A stretch of 64,000 bases of DNA from Staphylococcus marylandisciuri (GCF_025519785.1 NZ_JAOPKZ010000001.1:124001-188000); one strand, 5' to 3'; shown: positions 49,251 through 59,645, counted from the stretch's first letter. Notes: a model not told the origin generated them from the letters alone. Numbers and translations: made by a program.

Positions 49251-49576
49251 GAAACTGGGACTTAATGTAATGTCTCAGCTTCTTTCAGCATCTTGGCAGT
49301 AGATGACTGATTTGAAAACGGGCTTGTATCAAGCTTTTTTCAATTCTAGTCATCCTTGCCGGAGCGGGACTACGAAATCTTTTTATTCAAATTAGATTTC
49401 TGTCTCGCTCCCTCTTTGTTGGGGCCACCCCAACTCGCAGTGCTTGTAGAAACTGATTTACCAGTTTCTCTTTGTTGGGGCCCCACCCCAACTCGCATAG
49501 CTTGTGGAAACTGGTTTACCAGTTTCTTTGTGTTGGGGCCCCCTGCTCAAACTCTAAACGCTTTTGTCCCGACCTC
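49251..49576. repeat. Composite repeat C-B-A then D2-E
   Basis: Reading forward: C fragment (GAAACTGGGACTTAATG to AGCTTCTTTCAGC), module B (49293-49361), module A with inverted loop (49361-49412), then STAR-like units with GGGGCC at 49421 (short by two bases), 49477 and 49535, and E (CTGCTCAAACTC to TTTTGTCCCGACCTC). The C-B-A block is inverted relative to D-E when compared with the copies at 53641 and 55301. It lies between the convergent tatC and fepC genes. Confidence 0.9.
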
Positions 49577-49706
49577 TCTAGAATTATCTCAGTGCTTTCT
49601 TATTCCTAACTCATTCTATTTATCTTCGTATTTATAATCATCCACGTTCTCTTGTTTTAAAATTTCTATCTTTATTGTTCTAAGCTACTAAACCGTAAAT
49701 ACTCAT

Positions 49707-51431
49707 TTATTTACTCCCTCGTCTCCCATTTATAATCAGATAAGTTGCAATAGCTATGACGAGAATGGCCTGAGCGAGTATAGTTTCAGCTGTAGGATAA
49801 AAGCCGATCCAGCTGATAGTGGGTAGCGATGCAATATCGTGACGACCAATAATATGCAGTAATTGTAATTTCTGTACACTTACCCCTAACATTTTAAAAG
49901 CCATTATAAATAATACAAACGTCAACACTTTGAAAATGTAGTGAAGAGGTATTAAACGAACGATATAACGGTAAAGTACAGCGAAAATAATCAATATGAT
50001 GACGGCATATAGGATACCAAGCACAAATTGCAGTGTCGAAATATTCCCCAACATACCTACATAGAAAACAATGACTTCTACGCCTTCTCGTAAGACGGTA
50101 ATCAAGCCGATGATACCTAGCAGTAAGACGCTATTCTGTCGCACGGCACTTTGATACATGGACTCCACCATGGCATCCCATCGTTTAGCGCTAGAACGTC
50201 TATGCAACCACAAACCTACAACGAACATTAACGCTACAGCTATTATACCAAGTCCAGCTTCTATACCTTCACGTAGCGTGCCTGCTTCTCCAAAAATATG
50301 TATGAATAATAAGGCGATACTTAAACTTAGTAATCCACCTATTATCGCTCCACCTACAATGCTACGCGTTCCTTTACGGTCGTCCATCTTTTTGGTCATC
50401 GTTGTTAAAGTCATGATGATGAGTAGTACTTCTAACCCCTCACGTAAGAATATGAGCATCACATCAATGGATGAGTAATGGTCAACGTTGACGGTATCTT
50501 TAATTTCTTGATTAATTTCAGACAATCCTTTTTTCACATCTTCTTTGTTGTGTTGGTCTAGAATACCTTGATAGTAAGGAACTTTATTTTCAATTTTAGT
50601 GTACAAACTGATGTTCTTCGTTTGAATTTCGCCTTCTACATACGGCCACGTTTTAATAAACTGTGTCAATGCAGTATCAGCTTTATCTAAGTTATTATTA
50701 TCGATGGCTTGGATTGCGGTATTTAAAGCCTCATTGAGCTGGCCTGCGTTATACTTACTACTTTCCTGCTCAGAAGGCTGTTGTCCAGCTTGTTGGATTG
50801 ACGCGCTGAAGTTAGTCCAAGCGCTATTTACTTTCTTTGTATTTAAAGGTTCCTTTTCAACAGCGACTCTCAGCTGCATTAACCCTACTTCAATTTGACC
50901 ATATTGACCTACATCTTTATTGCGAATGATTGATTCATGTTTCGTCCATATTGAATTCACTTCATTGTTTAATGCCTTAAGCTTTTCTTGATCTTTAGCT
51001 TGAATCGCATTTTGGAAATCTGGATCTTTAGCCTTGATAGACGATTTCAATGTTTTAATCTCACCGCTATCATCTGACTTATTTTCACTTTTTTCATAAG
51101 CGATTAGTGCTTTAGTTAAATCAGAAAGCTGCTCTTTTTGGGTCTCGACATTATGTGAAGACTCAAGCTTTTTGAGGATATCATTGACCTCTCGTCCTTC
51201 TTTAGAGTCTTTCACTCGAAGGCGATTAACTTTTGTAACAACATCTTCAACAGCTTGCTCTTTGCTATGTTGCGATGCTTTTGAATCATCGAGCGTCATT
51301 TTACTATCCGTAATCGCAGCATACACATCGCTGATCTCCAAATCTTTGGCTGACGTAGTAGAAGGTATTGATAACGTCAAGGTGATCATTAAGAGCGCTA
51401 TCATGAGGACTTTAGCTGAAGAGCGTATCAC
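49707..51431 (-). CDS. fepC: FTR1-family iron permease FepC/EfeU
   Basis: The membrane subunit of the EfeUOB-type (FepABC) iron uptake system, 574 residues. A signal sequence (residues 1-28) and an extracellular helical domain of about 300 residues precede seven membrane helices. Three REGxE iron-binding motifs are visible: LREGLEVLLI, LREGIEAGLG and LREGVEVIVF. The start is GTG 51431, eight bases after AGGAGG; it overlaps the fepB end by 20 bases, so the genes are coupled. Last gene of the fepABC operon. Confidence 0.93.
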   Translation of the reverse strand: MIRSSAKVLMIALLMITLTLSIPSTTSAKDLEISDVYAAITDSKMTLDDSKASQHSKEQAVEDVVTKVNRLRVKDSKEGREVNDILKKLESSHNVETQKEQLSDLTKALIAYEKSENKSDDSGEIKTLKSSIKAKDPDFQNAIQAKDQEKLKALNNEVNSIWTKHESIIRNKDVGQYGQIEVGLMQLRVAVEKEPLNTKKVNSAWTNFSASIQQAGQQPSEQESSKYNAGQLNEALNTAIQAIDNNNLDKADTALTQFIKTWPYVEGEIQTKNISLYTKIENKVPYYQGILDQHNKEDVKKGLSEINQEIKDTVNVDHYSSIDVMLIFLREGLEVLLIIMTLTTMTKKMDDRKGTRSIVGGAIIGGLLSLSIALLFIHIFGEAGTLREGIEAGLGIIAVALMFVVGLWLHRRSSAKRWDAMVESMYQSAVRQNSVLLLGIIGLITVLREGVEVIVFYVGMLGNISTLQFVLGILYAVIILIIFAVLYRYIVRLIPLHYIFKVLTFVLFIMAFKMLGVSVQKLQLLHIIGRHDIASLPTISWIGFYPTAETILAQAILVIAIATYLIINGRRGSK

Positions 51432-52638
51432 CTAGATAACCTCCTTTGCGTACGCCTGGCAACATAAGGAACAACCCTGAACCACGATGGGTAATGTATT
51501 CATTTAATTTGTCTACAGAGCCTAATTTATTTTGAATATCTATAAACTGTTGGGGGTCTTTTTGAAAGCTAATAAATAATAAACCTGTATCATAATTTCC
51601 CGTATCTTCACTCGTCCCCCGCATATAGTTATAAGCTCGGCGTAGTATATGCTGTTTCGATTCTTTAGCAAGACGCGCGTGGGCATCTTTGGGTATCGTC
51701 GGTTGTCCCTGGTCATCTTTAGCATCTAAATCTAATGTGTCGTATTCATCTTTTTTCCCCAATGGTGCACCTGAGTCACGATGACGTCCAAAGGTTGCTT
51801 CTTGTTCTTCTAAAGAGGTCCGGTCCCAAGTTTCGATGTGAATTTGAATCTTACGCAAGACGCAATAAGTGGCGTATTTAGCCCAACCATCCTCAATGAA
51901 CACGTGTTGTTTATAATCATGTGTATTACGCGGATTCTCAGTCCCATCTTTAAAAGCCATCACATTTCGCGGTGTCTCTTTAGCTTTACCTGACACAAAG
52001 CCAGTTTCTGACCATCGTACTTTAACCGTATCGTAGTATGGACGTATCAAATTATGGATCGCGTGAAAAGCTACTTGAGGATCGTTTGCACAAGCTTGGA
52101 TAAATATATCGCCACCGGTAAAAGCTTTAGATAGTTGGTCGCCAGGGAAGTGCGGTAGTTCTTTCCAAGTATTAAGCATCTTATCTTCAAGATTGAGCTT
52201 TTTCATGAAACTACTAGATACTCCAAAAGACAGAGTGAGGCGATTCGCATCTAATCCCATAGCTTCTCCTGTATCTTTAGGAGGAAGGAGCGCATTACTG
52301 TTGTTAGAGCCTACGAGCTTTCCTTGCATCATCGCTTTACTGTACTCCGTCCAATCTTTAAACATACGTTTGACCGACTCAACCTCACTGGTCTTCAAAT
52401 CTAGGACTGCTAAATTAATATTCTTTTGATGCGGGGTGGTGATCCCCGGTTGAACCTTACCATGAAACTCATATGCTTGATGTGGTTCATCTTCCGGGGT
52501 ATCAAATGCGGACTTAAGTGACCAGATACTCCCTACGCCACTTGCACCTATAGCTACACCTGCACCACCTATTCCTAACATCTTAAGAAATGAACGTCGG
52601 GAAAATGTCGTTTGCTCACTTTCATGCCGCTCTCTCAT
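51412..52638 (-). CDS. fepB: Dye-decolourising haem peroxidase FepB/EfeB, Tat substrate
   Basis: A DyP-type haem peroxidase of 408 residues exported by the Tat pathway. The twin-arginine signal is SRRSFLKMLGIGG (residues 13-25) followed by a weakly hydrophobic stretch. The DyP hallmark appears as MAFKDGTENPRN near residue 227. FGRHRDSGAPLG and GTSEDTGNYDTGLLFISFQ are further family blocks. It acts with FepA and FepC in iron uptake or iron release from haem. The ATG overlaps the fepA stop as ATGA. Confidence 0.94.
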   Translation of the reverse strand: MRERHESEQTTFSRRSFLKMLGIGGAGVAIGASGVGSIWSLKSAFDTPEDEPHQAYEFHGKVQPGITTPHQKNINLAVLDLKTSEVESVKRMFKDWTEYSKAMMQGKLVGSNNSNALLPPKDTGEAMGLDANRLTLSFGVSSSFMKKLNLEDKMLNTWKELPHFPGDQLSKAFTGGDIFIQACANDPQVAFHAIHNLIRPYYDTVKVRWSETGFVSGKAKETPRNVMAFKDGTENPRNTHDYKQHVFIEDGWAKYATYCVLRKIQIHIETWDRTSLEEQEATFGRHRDSGAPLGKKDEYDTLDLDAKDDQGQPTIPKDAHARLAKESKQHILRRAYNYMRGTSEDTGNYDTGLLFISFQKDPQQFIDIQNKLGSVDKLNEYITHRGSGLFLMLPGVRKGGYLGDTLFS

Positions 52639-53480
52639 TCGTTAATCACAGCCATACGACCTAATGGTTCACCTAATTCATTAACCGCCTCTGACAACTC
52701 TTTACGTTGTTTCTTTGAAACTTCCTCATATGATTTATAACCGTCATCCGTCTTAAACTGATCTAGTAGCTTATTCACTTTACCAAATTTCTCTTCTAAT
52801 TCTTTACTTAACTTTTTATCTTTTTTCTCTAATGCTGGTTTAAATAGTTCGTAAATCTTCTCAGCACCTTCAATATTGGCTTTAAAGTCGTATAAGTCTG
52901 TATGAGAATATATCTCTTCTTCCCCAGTTATCTTAGATGTGGAAACCTCATTCAATAAATCAACCGAACCTTGTAACATCAACTTAGGCGTAATTTCTAA
53001 AGTATCTGCTTTAGCGTGTAATTCTTTCGTATCTTTCAGCAATTGGTCTGCGTCTTTCTTCGTAGTGTCTGTAATCTTATTAGCTTGGTATAAGTCATGT
53101 TCAATCTTATGGTAACCCGTCCATTCGTCTGCTTTCTTTTCTTCTTCCATGTCTGCTAAACGAGCATCGATCTTCGGATCTAGGTCACCAAATGCTTCAG
53201 CCACTGGCTCTGAACGTTCATAATACATACGCACTTTAGGATAAAGTTCTTTCGCTTTCTCCATATCATCGGACTTCACAGCTTGAACGAAGTCTTCAGT
53301 CCCTTTCAAGAATTTATCTAATTCTTTGCTAGTGTATGCTTTGTAATCCTTAGTCGCTTGTTTAACCTCAGTTTTCACTTCATTTTTCTTAGATGCGTTC
53401 TTGTCTTTATCAGAATCTTGTGAGCCACAAGCTCCTAGTAATAAAGCTGATGATAATACTGCTACTGATAGTTTTCTCAT
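52635..53480 (-). CDS. fepA: EfeO/imelysin-family iron-binding lipoprotein FepA
   Basis: The extracellular iron-binding component, 281 residues. The lipobox LLLGACGSQ makes Cys18 the lipid-anchored residue; a charged linker follows and then an EfeO/M75 helical domain with YYERSEPVAEAFGDLDPKID and WTGYHKIEHDLYQ (family HxxE-type motif). ATG 53480 follows GAGGTGGC. A Fur box lies 41 bp upstream. First gene of the fepABC operon. Confidence 0.94.
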   Translation of the reverse strand: MRKLSVAVLSSALLLGACGSQDSDKDKNASKKNEVKTEVKQATKDYKAYTSKELDKFLKGTEDFVQAVKSDDMEKAKELYPKVRMYYERSEPVAEAFGDLDPKIDARLADMEEEKKADEWTGYHKIEHDLYQANKITDTTKKDADQLLKDTKELHAKADTLEITPKLMLQGSVDLLNEVSTSKITGEEEIYSHTDLYDFKANIEGAEKIYELFKPALEKKDKKLSKELEEKFGKVNKLLDQFKTDDGYKSYEEVSKKQRKELSEAVNELGEPLGRMAVINE

Positions 53481-53520
53481 GTTGCCACCTCGTATGATAA
53501 TTATAGTTATTAATTGTTGT

Positions 53521-53535
53521 TGATAATCATTTTCA
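53521..53535 (-). promoter_or_regulatory. Fur box upstream of fepA
   Basis: TGATAATCATTTTCA matches 14 of 15 positions of TGATAATCATTATCA. It lies 41 bp before the fepA start, so iron repression of fepABC is expected. Confidence 0.88.
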
Positions 53536-53640
53536 ATTATTATACGTTTTTCTCAAATTCCCGTCAATATCGTTCTTTAATTTACACTATATTACATCAT
53601 TAAGCAGACCAATTCATTTAACAATCATCACTAGAGACGC

Positions 53641-54137
53641 GGTTGAGACATACAATTTCTGTGCCCTGAGATAACCGATGAACGGCGTCCCCACAGTAAA
53701 ATTTGCGAGCTCACGATTCGGGAGCGGGACAGAAATCTAATTTGAATAAAAGATTTCGTAGTCCCGCCCCGGCAAGGATGACTAGAATTGAAAAAGCTTG
53801 ATACAAGCGCATTTTCAAATCAGTCATCTACTGCCAAGATGCTGAGAGAAGTTGAGACATTACTTTATGTCCCAGCCTCTTTCTCTTTAGTCAAAGACCA
53901 TTATGTCCCAGCTTCTCTTAGTTGGGGCCCCACCCCAACTCGCATTGCTGGTGGAAACTGATGAACCAGTTTCTTTGTGTTGGGGCCCTACCCCAACTTG
54001 CATTGCTTGGTGAAACTGATAAATCAGTTTCTCTTTGTTGGGGCCCCACCCCAACTTGCATTGCTTGGTGAAACTGATAAATCAGTTTCTCTTTGTTGGG
54101 GCCCCCTGCTCAAATCCCAAACGTTTTGTCCCGACCT
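53641..54137 (+). repeat. Full composite repeat F-A-B-C-D3-E (left copy)
   Basis: F at 53641-53690 (GGTTGAGACATACAATTTC to GATGAACGGCG), A at 53720-53771, B at 53769-53838, C at about 53833-53920, D units with GGGGCC at 53924, 53982, 54040 and 54098 (58-bp period, three units), and E ending GTCCCGACCT at 54137. It lies in the fepA-quinone oxidoreductase gap and is a direct repeat of 55301-55760. Confidence 0.92.
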
Positions 54138-54282
54138 AACTAGAGATTCGAGAACCCTTCGATGTGGTTCCTCCAATTATTCATGATAAATATTTATAGG
54201 TGGAGTGACGCAAGTTAATTGAGACGTCAAAACGAAAGTGATACATTGGCACTACAGATATAATGGAGAGGGAGTGGCTAAT

Positions 54283-55272
54283 ATGAGTGAATCTTTCAAA
54301 GCATTTTTCGTGGAAGAAGTAGATGGAAAGATATCTAAAGGGTTCAAAGATATCACTACTGACGATTTACCAGATGGGGACGTGTTAATCAGAATTAAAT
54401 ATTCTGGTATCAATTATAAAGATGCACTTGCTACAACTGATAATAATAAGATTGTCAGCAATTATCCAATGATTCCTGGCATAGACCTAGCAGGAGTCGT
54501 TGAACATTCTGAAACGCCTAGCTTTGACTCCGGTGATGAAGTCATCGTTACTGGTTATGATTTGGGTGTGGCGCATTACGGTGGCTTTAGCGAATATGCG
54601 CGTGTTAACGAAAATTGGATAGTGAAAAAACCGAAAGATCTTACTTTAGAAGAAGCGATGATTTACGGTACTGCAGGCTTCACAGCGGGGCTTGCTATCG
54701 AAGAACTAGAACACAACGGCTTGTCCGTAGAAAAAGAATCCGTGCTCGTTCGTGGAGCTACAGGCGGTGTGGGCACACTCGCTACAATGATGTTAAATTC
54801 TATAGGTTATGACGTTATTGCTAGTACAGGCAAAGAAGGCACTGAAGAGGAATTGAAACGCTTAGGGGCTAAAGACGTCATACCGCGCATAGAAGACTAC
54901 GATGGTAAACCATTAGCTGAACGTAAATGGCAGGCAGCAATCGATCCAGTTGGCGGGTCAAGCTTAGCTCAAGTCGTTAAACAGCTGCACCATAATGGGA
55001 GCTTAGCCTTAATTGGCATGACAGGCGGCAACCATTTTGAAAGCAGCATCTTTCCATTTATACTGCGCGGAGCAAATATTATAGGTATAGATTCTGTTCA
55101 AGCGACGATGAAGATGCGTACGAAGATTTGGCGTCGCTTAGCTAAAGACTTGAAACCTGATCAACTTCACGAAATTAAGACTACTATTGCTTTTAAAGAT
55201 TTAGAGAAATATATTGATAAGGTATTAAGCCACGACAACGCTGGCCGTATTATTATCGATTTTGACAAATAA
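54283..55272 (+). CDS. YhdH/YhfP-family quinone oxidoreductase (acryloyl-CoA reductase-like)
   Basis: A zinc-independent medium-chain dehydrogenase/reductase, 329 residues. Motifs: IRIKYSGINYKDALATT, PGIDLAGVV, AMIYGTAGFTAGLAI, and the NADPH-binding LVRGATGGVGTLATMMLNSIG, then ASTGKE and DPVGGSSLAQVV. Members reduce quinones or acryloyl-CoA with NADPH; the physiological substrate is unknown. ATG 54283 follows GGAGAGGGAG; the frame begins at 54238. It sits between two long direct composite repeats, so it is exposed to recombination. Confidence 0.92.
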   Translation: MSESFKAFFVEEVDGKISKGFKDITTDDLPDGDVLIRIKYSGINYKDALATTDNNKIVSNYPMIPGIDLAGVVEHSETPSFDSGDEVIVTGYDLGVAHYGGFSEYARVNENWIVKKPKDLTLEEAMIYGTAGFTAGLAIEELEHNGLSVEKESVLVRGATGGVGTLATMMLNSIGYDVIASTGKEGTEEELKRLGAKDVIPRIEDYDGKPLAERKWQAAIDPVGGSSLAQVVKQLHHNGSLALIGMTGGNHFESSIFPFILRGANIIGIDSVQATMKMRTKIWRRLAKDLKPDQLHEIKTTIAFKDLEKYIDKVLSHDNAGRIIIDFDK

Positions 55273-55300
55273 TTACTAAATAGTGACCATATTTGTTAGA

Positions 55301-55760
55301 GGTTGAGACATAAAACTTTTGTGCTCTGGGAAACCGATTAACGGCGTTTCAAAAGGGAGCGGGACAGAAATCTAATTTGAATAAAAAGATTTCGTAGTCC
55401 CGCCCCGGCAAGGATGACTAGAATTGAAAAAAGCTTGATACAAGCGCATTTTCAAATCAGTCATCTACTGCCGAGATGTTAATTAGGCTGGGATTTATGT
55501 CCCAGCCTCTTTCTCTCTAGTCAAAGACCATTATGTCCCAGTTTCTCTTTGTTGGGGCCCCACCCCAACTCGCATTGCTTGTGGAAACTGATGAACCAGT
55601 TTCTTTGTGTTGGGGCCCCACCCCAACTCGCATTGCTTGTGGAAACTGATGAACCAGTTTCTCTGTGTTGGGGCCCCACCCCAACTCGCTGTGCTTGGTG
55701 AAACTGGTTTACCAGTTTCTCTTTGTTGGGGCCCCTCCTAAACGCTTTTGTCCTGACCTC
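55301..55760 (+). repeat. Full composite repeat F-A-B-C-D3-E (right copy)
   Basis: F at 55301-55346, A at 55355-55408, B at 55405-55474, C to about 55550 (truncated at its left part), D units with GGGGCCCC at 55554, 55612, 55670 and 55728, and E ending TCCTGACCTC at 55760. It has the same order and orientation as 53641-54137, about 1.66 kb away. The remaining 135 bp to 55895 is AT-rich and should hold the promoter of the sugar porter. Confidence 0.92.
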
Positions 55761-55895
55761 TTTTTTAGTAGTTAAAATGATTGCACTCTAAAATATGTAT
55801 AAAAATCAGCTTTTTATATATGAATAAACTTACTTATTTACAGAAACTTTATGAAAGCGTATACTTTACTTGTCTAATCAACAGGAGGTAAAAAT

Positions 55896-57263
55896 ATGGG
55901 AGTAAAAATAAATAAAAAACTCATTTTCTTCTTAGGCGCTTTAGGAGGATTGCTTTACGGTTATGATATGGGGGTCATTTCAGGAGCACTTCTCTTCATC
56001 AAACACGACTTGCATTACACAAGTAGTTGGACTGAAGGATTTATCGTTTCAGCGATGCTGATCGGTGCCATCTTCGGTTCTGGTGCAAGCGGGCCGACTT
56101 CAGATCGACTCGGTCGACGCAGAGTGGTAGCTATTATCGCGATCATCTATATCGTAGGTGCGCTTATCTTAGCGCTAGCACCAAGTGTTTCAATCTTAAT
56201 CACTGGTCGCTTCATCATCGGTTTAGCAGTCGGTGGTTCTACAGCTATAGTTCCTGTTTATTTATCAGAGATGGCACCGACCGAACACCGAGGGTCACTC
56301 AGTTCACTGAACCAACTTATGATAACAATCGGTATTCTTGCTTCATATTTAGTTAACTACGCATTTACACCTATTGAAGGCTGGAGATGGATGCTTGGTT
56401 TAGCTATTGTCCCTTCGTTAATCTTACTCATTGGTGTAGCTTTCATGCCAGAAAGCCCTCGCTGGTTACTTGAACATCGCAGTGAGAAAGCAGCACGTGA
56501 TGTGATGCGTTTAACATTTCCAGAGGATGAAATCGATAAGGAAATTGCTGATATGCGTGAAATTAGCCGTGTATCCGAAAGTACGATGAAAGTTCTTAGC
56601 TCTCCGTGGCTGAGACCAACGATTATCATCGGCTGTATCTTTGCGTTATTCCAACAAATCATCGGTATTAACGCGATTATTTACTACGCTCCACGTATCA
56701 TCAGCAAAGCAGGTTTAGATGATTCCGCTTCTATTCTAGGTACAGTAGGGATCGGAACAATTAACGTCTTAATTACTATTGTAGCAATTTTTATTATAGA
56801 TAAAATTGATCGTAAGAAGTTACTCATCACAGGTAACACCGGCATGGTGGCGTCACTCATCGTCATGGCCATTCTGATTTGGACACTAGGCATCAACTCT
56901 GCTGCCTGGATTATTATCGCGTGTCTAACTATCTTTATCTTATTCTTCGGCTTTACGTGGGGCCCCGTGCTATGGGTTATGCTACCAGAACTATTCCCAA
57001 TGCGTGCTCGAGGTGCTGCGACAGGTCTAGCAGCACTCGTATTATCAATAGGAAGTATACTTGTCGCACAATTCTTCCCTAAACTTACAGATCTATTGCC
57101 AGTACAAGGCGTCTTCTTGATCTTTGCAGTTATTGGCATCTTTGCTATTATCTTCGTAGCTAAATTCTTACCTGAAACGAGAGGTCGAAGTTTAGAAGAA
57201 ATTGAAGCTGATTTACGTTCACGTACTACAGCAACTAATGTAACTATGGAAGAAGAAAAATAA
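55896..57263 (+). CDS. MFS sugar porter (glucose/xylose:H+ symporter type)
   Basis: A 12-helix sugar:proton symporter, 455 residues. Signatures of the sugar porter family: GGLLYGYDMGVISGALLF, SDRLGRRR (motif A), PESPRWLLEHR in the central loop, QQIIGINAIIYYAP in helix 7, and PETRGRSLEEIE at the C-terminus. Sugar specificity is not readable. ATG 55896 follows CAGGAGGT. Monocistronic, ending in a strong terminator. Confidence 0.93.
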   Translation: MGVKINKKLIFFLGALGGLLYGYDMGVISGALLFIKHDLHYTSSWTEGFIVSAMLIGAIFGSGASGPTSDRLGRRRVVAIIAIIYIVGALILALAPSVSILITGRFIIGLAVGGSTAIVPVYLSEMAPTEHRGSLSSLNQLMITIGILASYLVNYAFTPIEGWRWMLGLAIVPSLILLIGVAFMPESPRWLLEHRSEKAARDVMRLTFPEDEIDKEIADMREISRVSESTMKVLSSPWLRPTIIIGCIFALFQQIIGINAIIYYAPRIISKAGLDDSASILGTVGIGTINVLITIVAIFIIDKIDRKKLLITGNTGMVASLIVMAILIWTLGINSAAWIIIACLTIFILFFGFTWGPVLWVMLPELFPMRARGAATGLAALVLSIGSILVAQFFPKLTDLLPVQGVFLIFAVIGIFAIIFVAKFLPETRGRSLEEIEADLRSRTTATNVTMEEEK

Positions 57264-57272
57264 TATATAAAT

Positions 57273-57358
57273 AAAAGGCATTTGAAAGCTCAACTTGGCA
57301 GAGGGTGCTCCATCCAACTAAGTGGAAAAAACCTTCCTCGACTTTCAAATGCCTTTTT
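57273..57358. terminator. Bidirectional terminator after the sugar porter
   Basis: AAAAGGCATTTGAAAG (57273-57288) pairs with CTTTCAAATGCCTTTT ending at 57357, with T/A runs on both sides and a long loop of 53 bases. Confidence 0.85.
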
Positions 57359-57369
57359 AAAATATACAC

Positions 57370-57774
57370 TTAAGTATAGCGTCTATACATACCTCCAGCT
57401 TCAGGTTCTGTAGCCTCAAAACCAAACTGTTTATATAACTGATCAGCAGGATAATCAGCAATGAGACTCACATACGTGCCCGCCTCAGCAATCTGATTAA
57501 GATAATTCATTATTTCAGTCATAATCTTCTTGCCATAACCCTGTCCTTGATATTCTGGATCAACAGCAATATCTATAATTTGGAACGCTGTGCCGCCATC
57601 ACCAATGAGGCGGCCCATACCAATCAACTTAACATTGTCATAAAGTGTAACATCAAAGCATGCATTCCCCAATCCTTTTCGAGCAGCCGCTACAGATTTC
57701 TCACTCATTCCTGCTACACGACGCAAATCACAATAAGCTTCAGCTTTAGGTGGCTCATATTTCATTTCTATCAC
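57370..57774 (-). CDS. GNAT-family N-acetyltransferase
   Basis: A 134-residue acetyltransferase. The acetyl-CoA motif is IAVDPEYQGQGYGKKIMTEIMNYL near residue 70, and YKQFGFEATEPEAGGMYRRY is the C-terminal part. Acceptor unknown. The start is GTG 57774, eight bases after GAGGGG; an internal ATG three codons later is possible. Convergent with the sugar porter. Confidence 0.87.
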   Translation of the reverse strand: MIEMKYEPPKAEAYCDLRRVAGMSEKSVAAARKGLGNACFDVTLYDNVKLIGMGRLIGDGGTAFQIIDIAVDPEYQGQGYGKKIMTEIMNYLNQIAEAGTYVSLIADYPADQLYKQFGFEATEPEAGGMYRRYT

Positions 57775-57826
57775 GCTTCATACCCCTCTCAGTAATGAAC
57801 TAGTCTCATTTCTCGTCATTTTAAAA

Positions 57827-58873
<1,047 letters not shown>

Positions 58874-58905
58874 TTAATCTTAGTTCTACATTATTATCAT
58901 ATAAA

Positions 58906-58920
58906 TGAGAAAGGTTATCA
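58906..58920 (-). promoter_or_regulatory. Weak Fur-like site upstream of the IruO-like gene
   Basis: TGAGAAAGGTTATCA keeps 11 of 14 informative positions of the Fur core and lies 48 bp before the start. It is much weaker than the tatA and fepA sites. Confidence 0.35.
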
Positions 58921-59061
58921 ATATATTAGATTATTACCTGCCTATGATAGAGGGCGTGATGAGATTGGAAAGACGGAACACCTAGGATATACTTTACAGT
59001 GATGTGATAGGTACTATAGTAAGAAACTCAATACAGATTCTGGAATATCAACCCTTAAAAA

Positions 59062-59112
59062 GGGAGCGGGACAGAAATCTAATTTGAATAAAAAGATTTC
59101 TGTCCCGCTCCC
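59062..59112. repeat. Module A hairpin repeat
   Basis: GGGAGCGGGACAGAAATC with GATTTCTGTCCCGCTCCC, downstream of the DUF2871 gene in the 58859-59219 gap. I see no gene in that gap. Confidence 0.85.
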
Positions 59113-59219
59113 TAGCTTTTATATAGTAATAGAGAAAATTATTTGTGCGGTGTATGACTTTTCAATTCGTATTCAAAACCGATCAGTTTTAATCTCGCCT
59201 TTCAGCAATCAGCTTTATC

Positions 59220-59645
59220 CTACTCTTTGTCTTTCTCCACTGGATCTTTGATAATCGCTTTTCTTAATAAGAAGAACAGTAATACAAAACCTGCAGTAAT
59301 CACTGTATGTCCTAAGCCCGCATAGCCTGCAAATGATTCAGGTACATGTTTCCCTAATACTTGATACGTCCCTTTTAATGCCATCATACCTACCGTTATT
59401 ACGACACCTATATTATAAATATAGAAGAACCAATTAAATAAATAGTAATTAGATAATTTAAAGACTTTGACTAATGGGAGTAACAATAAATGCATCATCA
59501 TACCGAGTATGAGTGTATGGGTATGGACAATAACGAGTTGTGTATCGCCTGTGAAATGATGCGAAACAGTGAGTTCTCTATAATAGAACCCGCTTAATAA
59601 CCCAATAGCTGTGTAAAATAAAAAAGCATATAGTACTCTGCGCAT
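59220..59645 (-). CDS. DUF2871-family four-helix membrane protein
   Basis: A 141-residue membrane protein with four helices. It has HTHTLILGMMMHLLLLPL in helix 2 and GLGHTVITAGFVLLF in helix 4. Histidines in the membrane (HTHTL, GHT) recall haem/copper-binding quinol oxidase-like proteins, but the family is uncharacterised. It follows the CopCD and YcnI genes on the same strand with about 90 bp between, so it may belong to their operon. ATG 59645 follows AAGGAGGGG. Confidence 0.75.
   Translation of the reverse strand: MRRVLYAFLFYTAIGLLSGFYYRELTVSHHFTGDTQLVIVHTHTLILGMMMHLLLLPLVKVFKLSNYYLFNWFFYIYNIGVVITVGMMALKGTYQVLGKHVPESFAGYAGLGHTVITAGFVLLFFLLRKAIIKDPVEKDKE

Noticed and set aside
49356..49637. 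93-residue ORF between tatC and fepC
   Set aside because: It covers composite repeat DNA; the protein is a translation of modules A, D and E.
53977..54186. 69-residue ORF upstream of the quinone oxidoreductase
   Set aside because: It is a translation of STAR-like units without a start signal.
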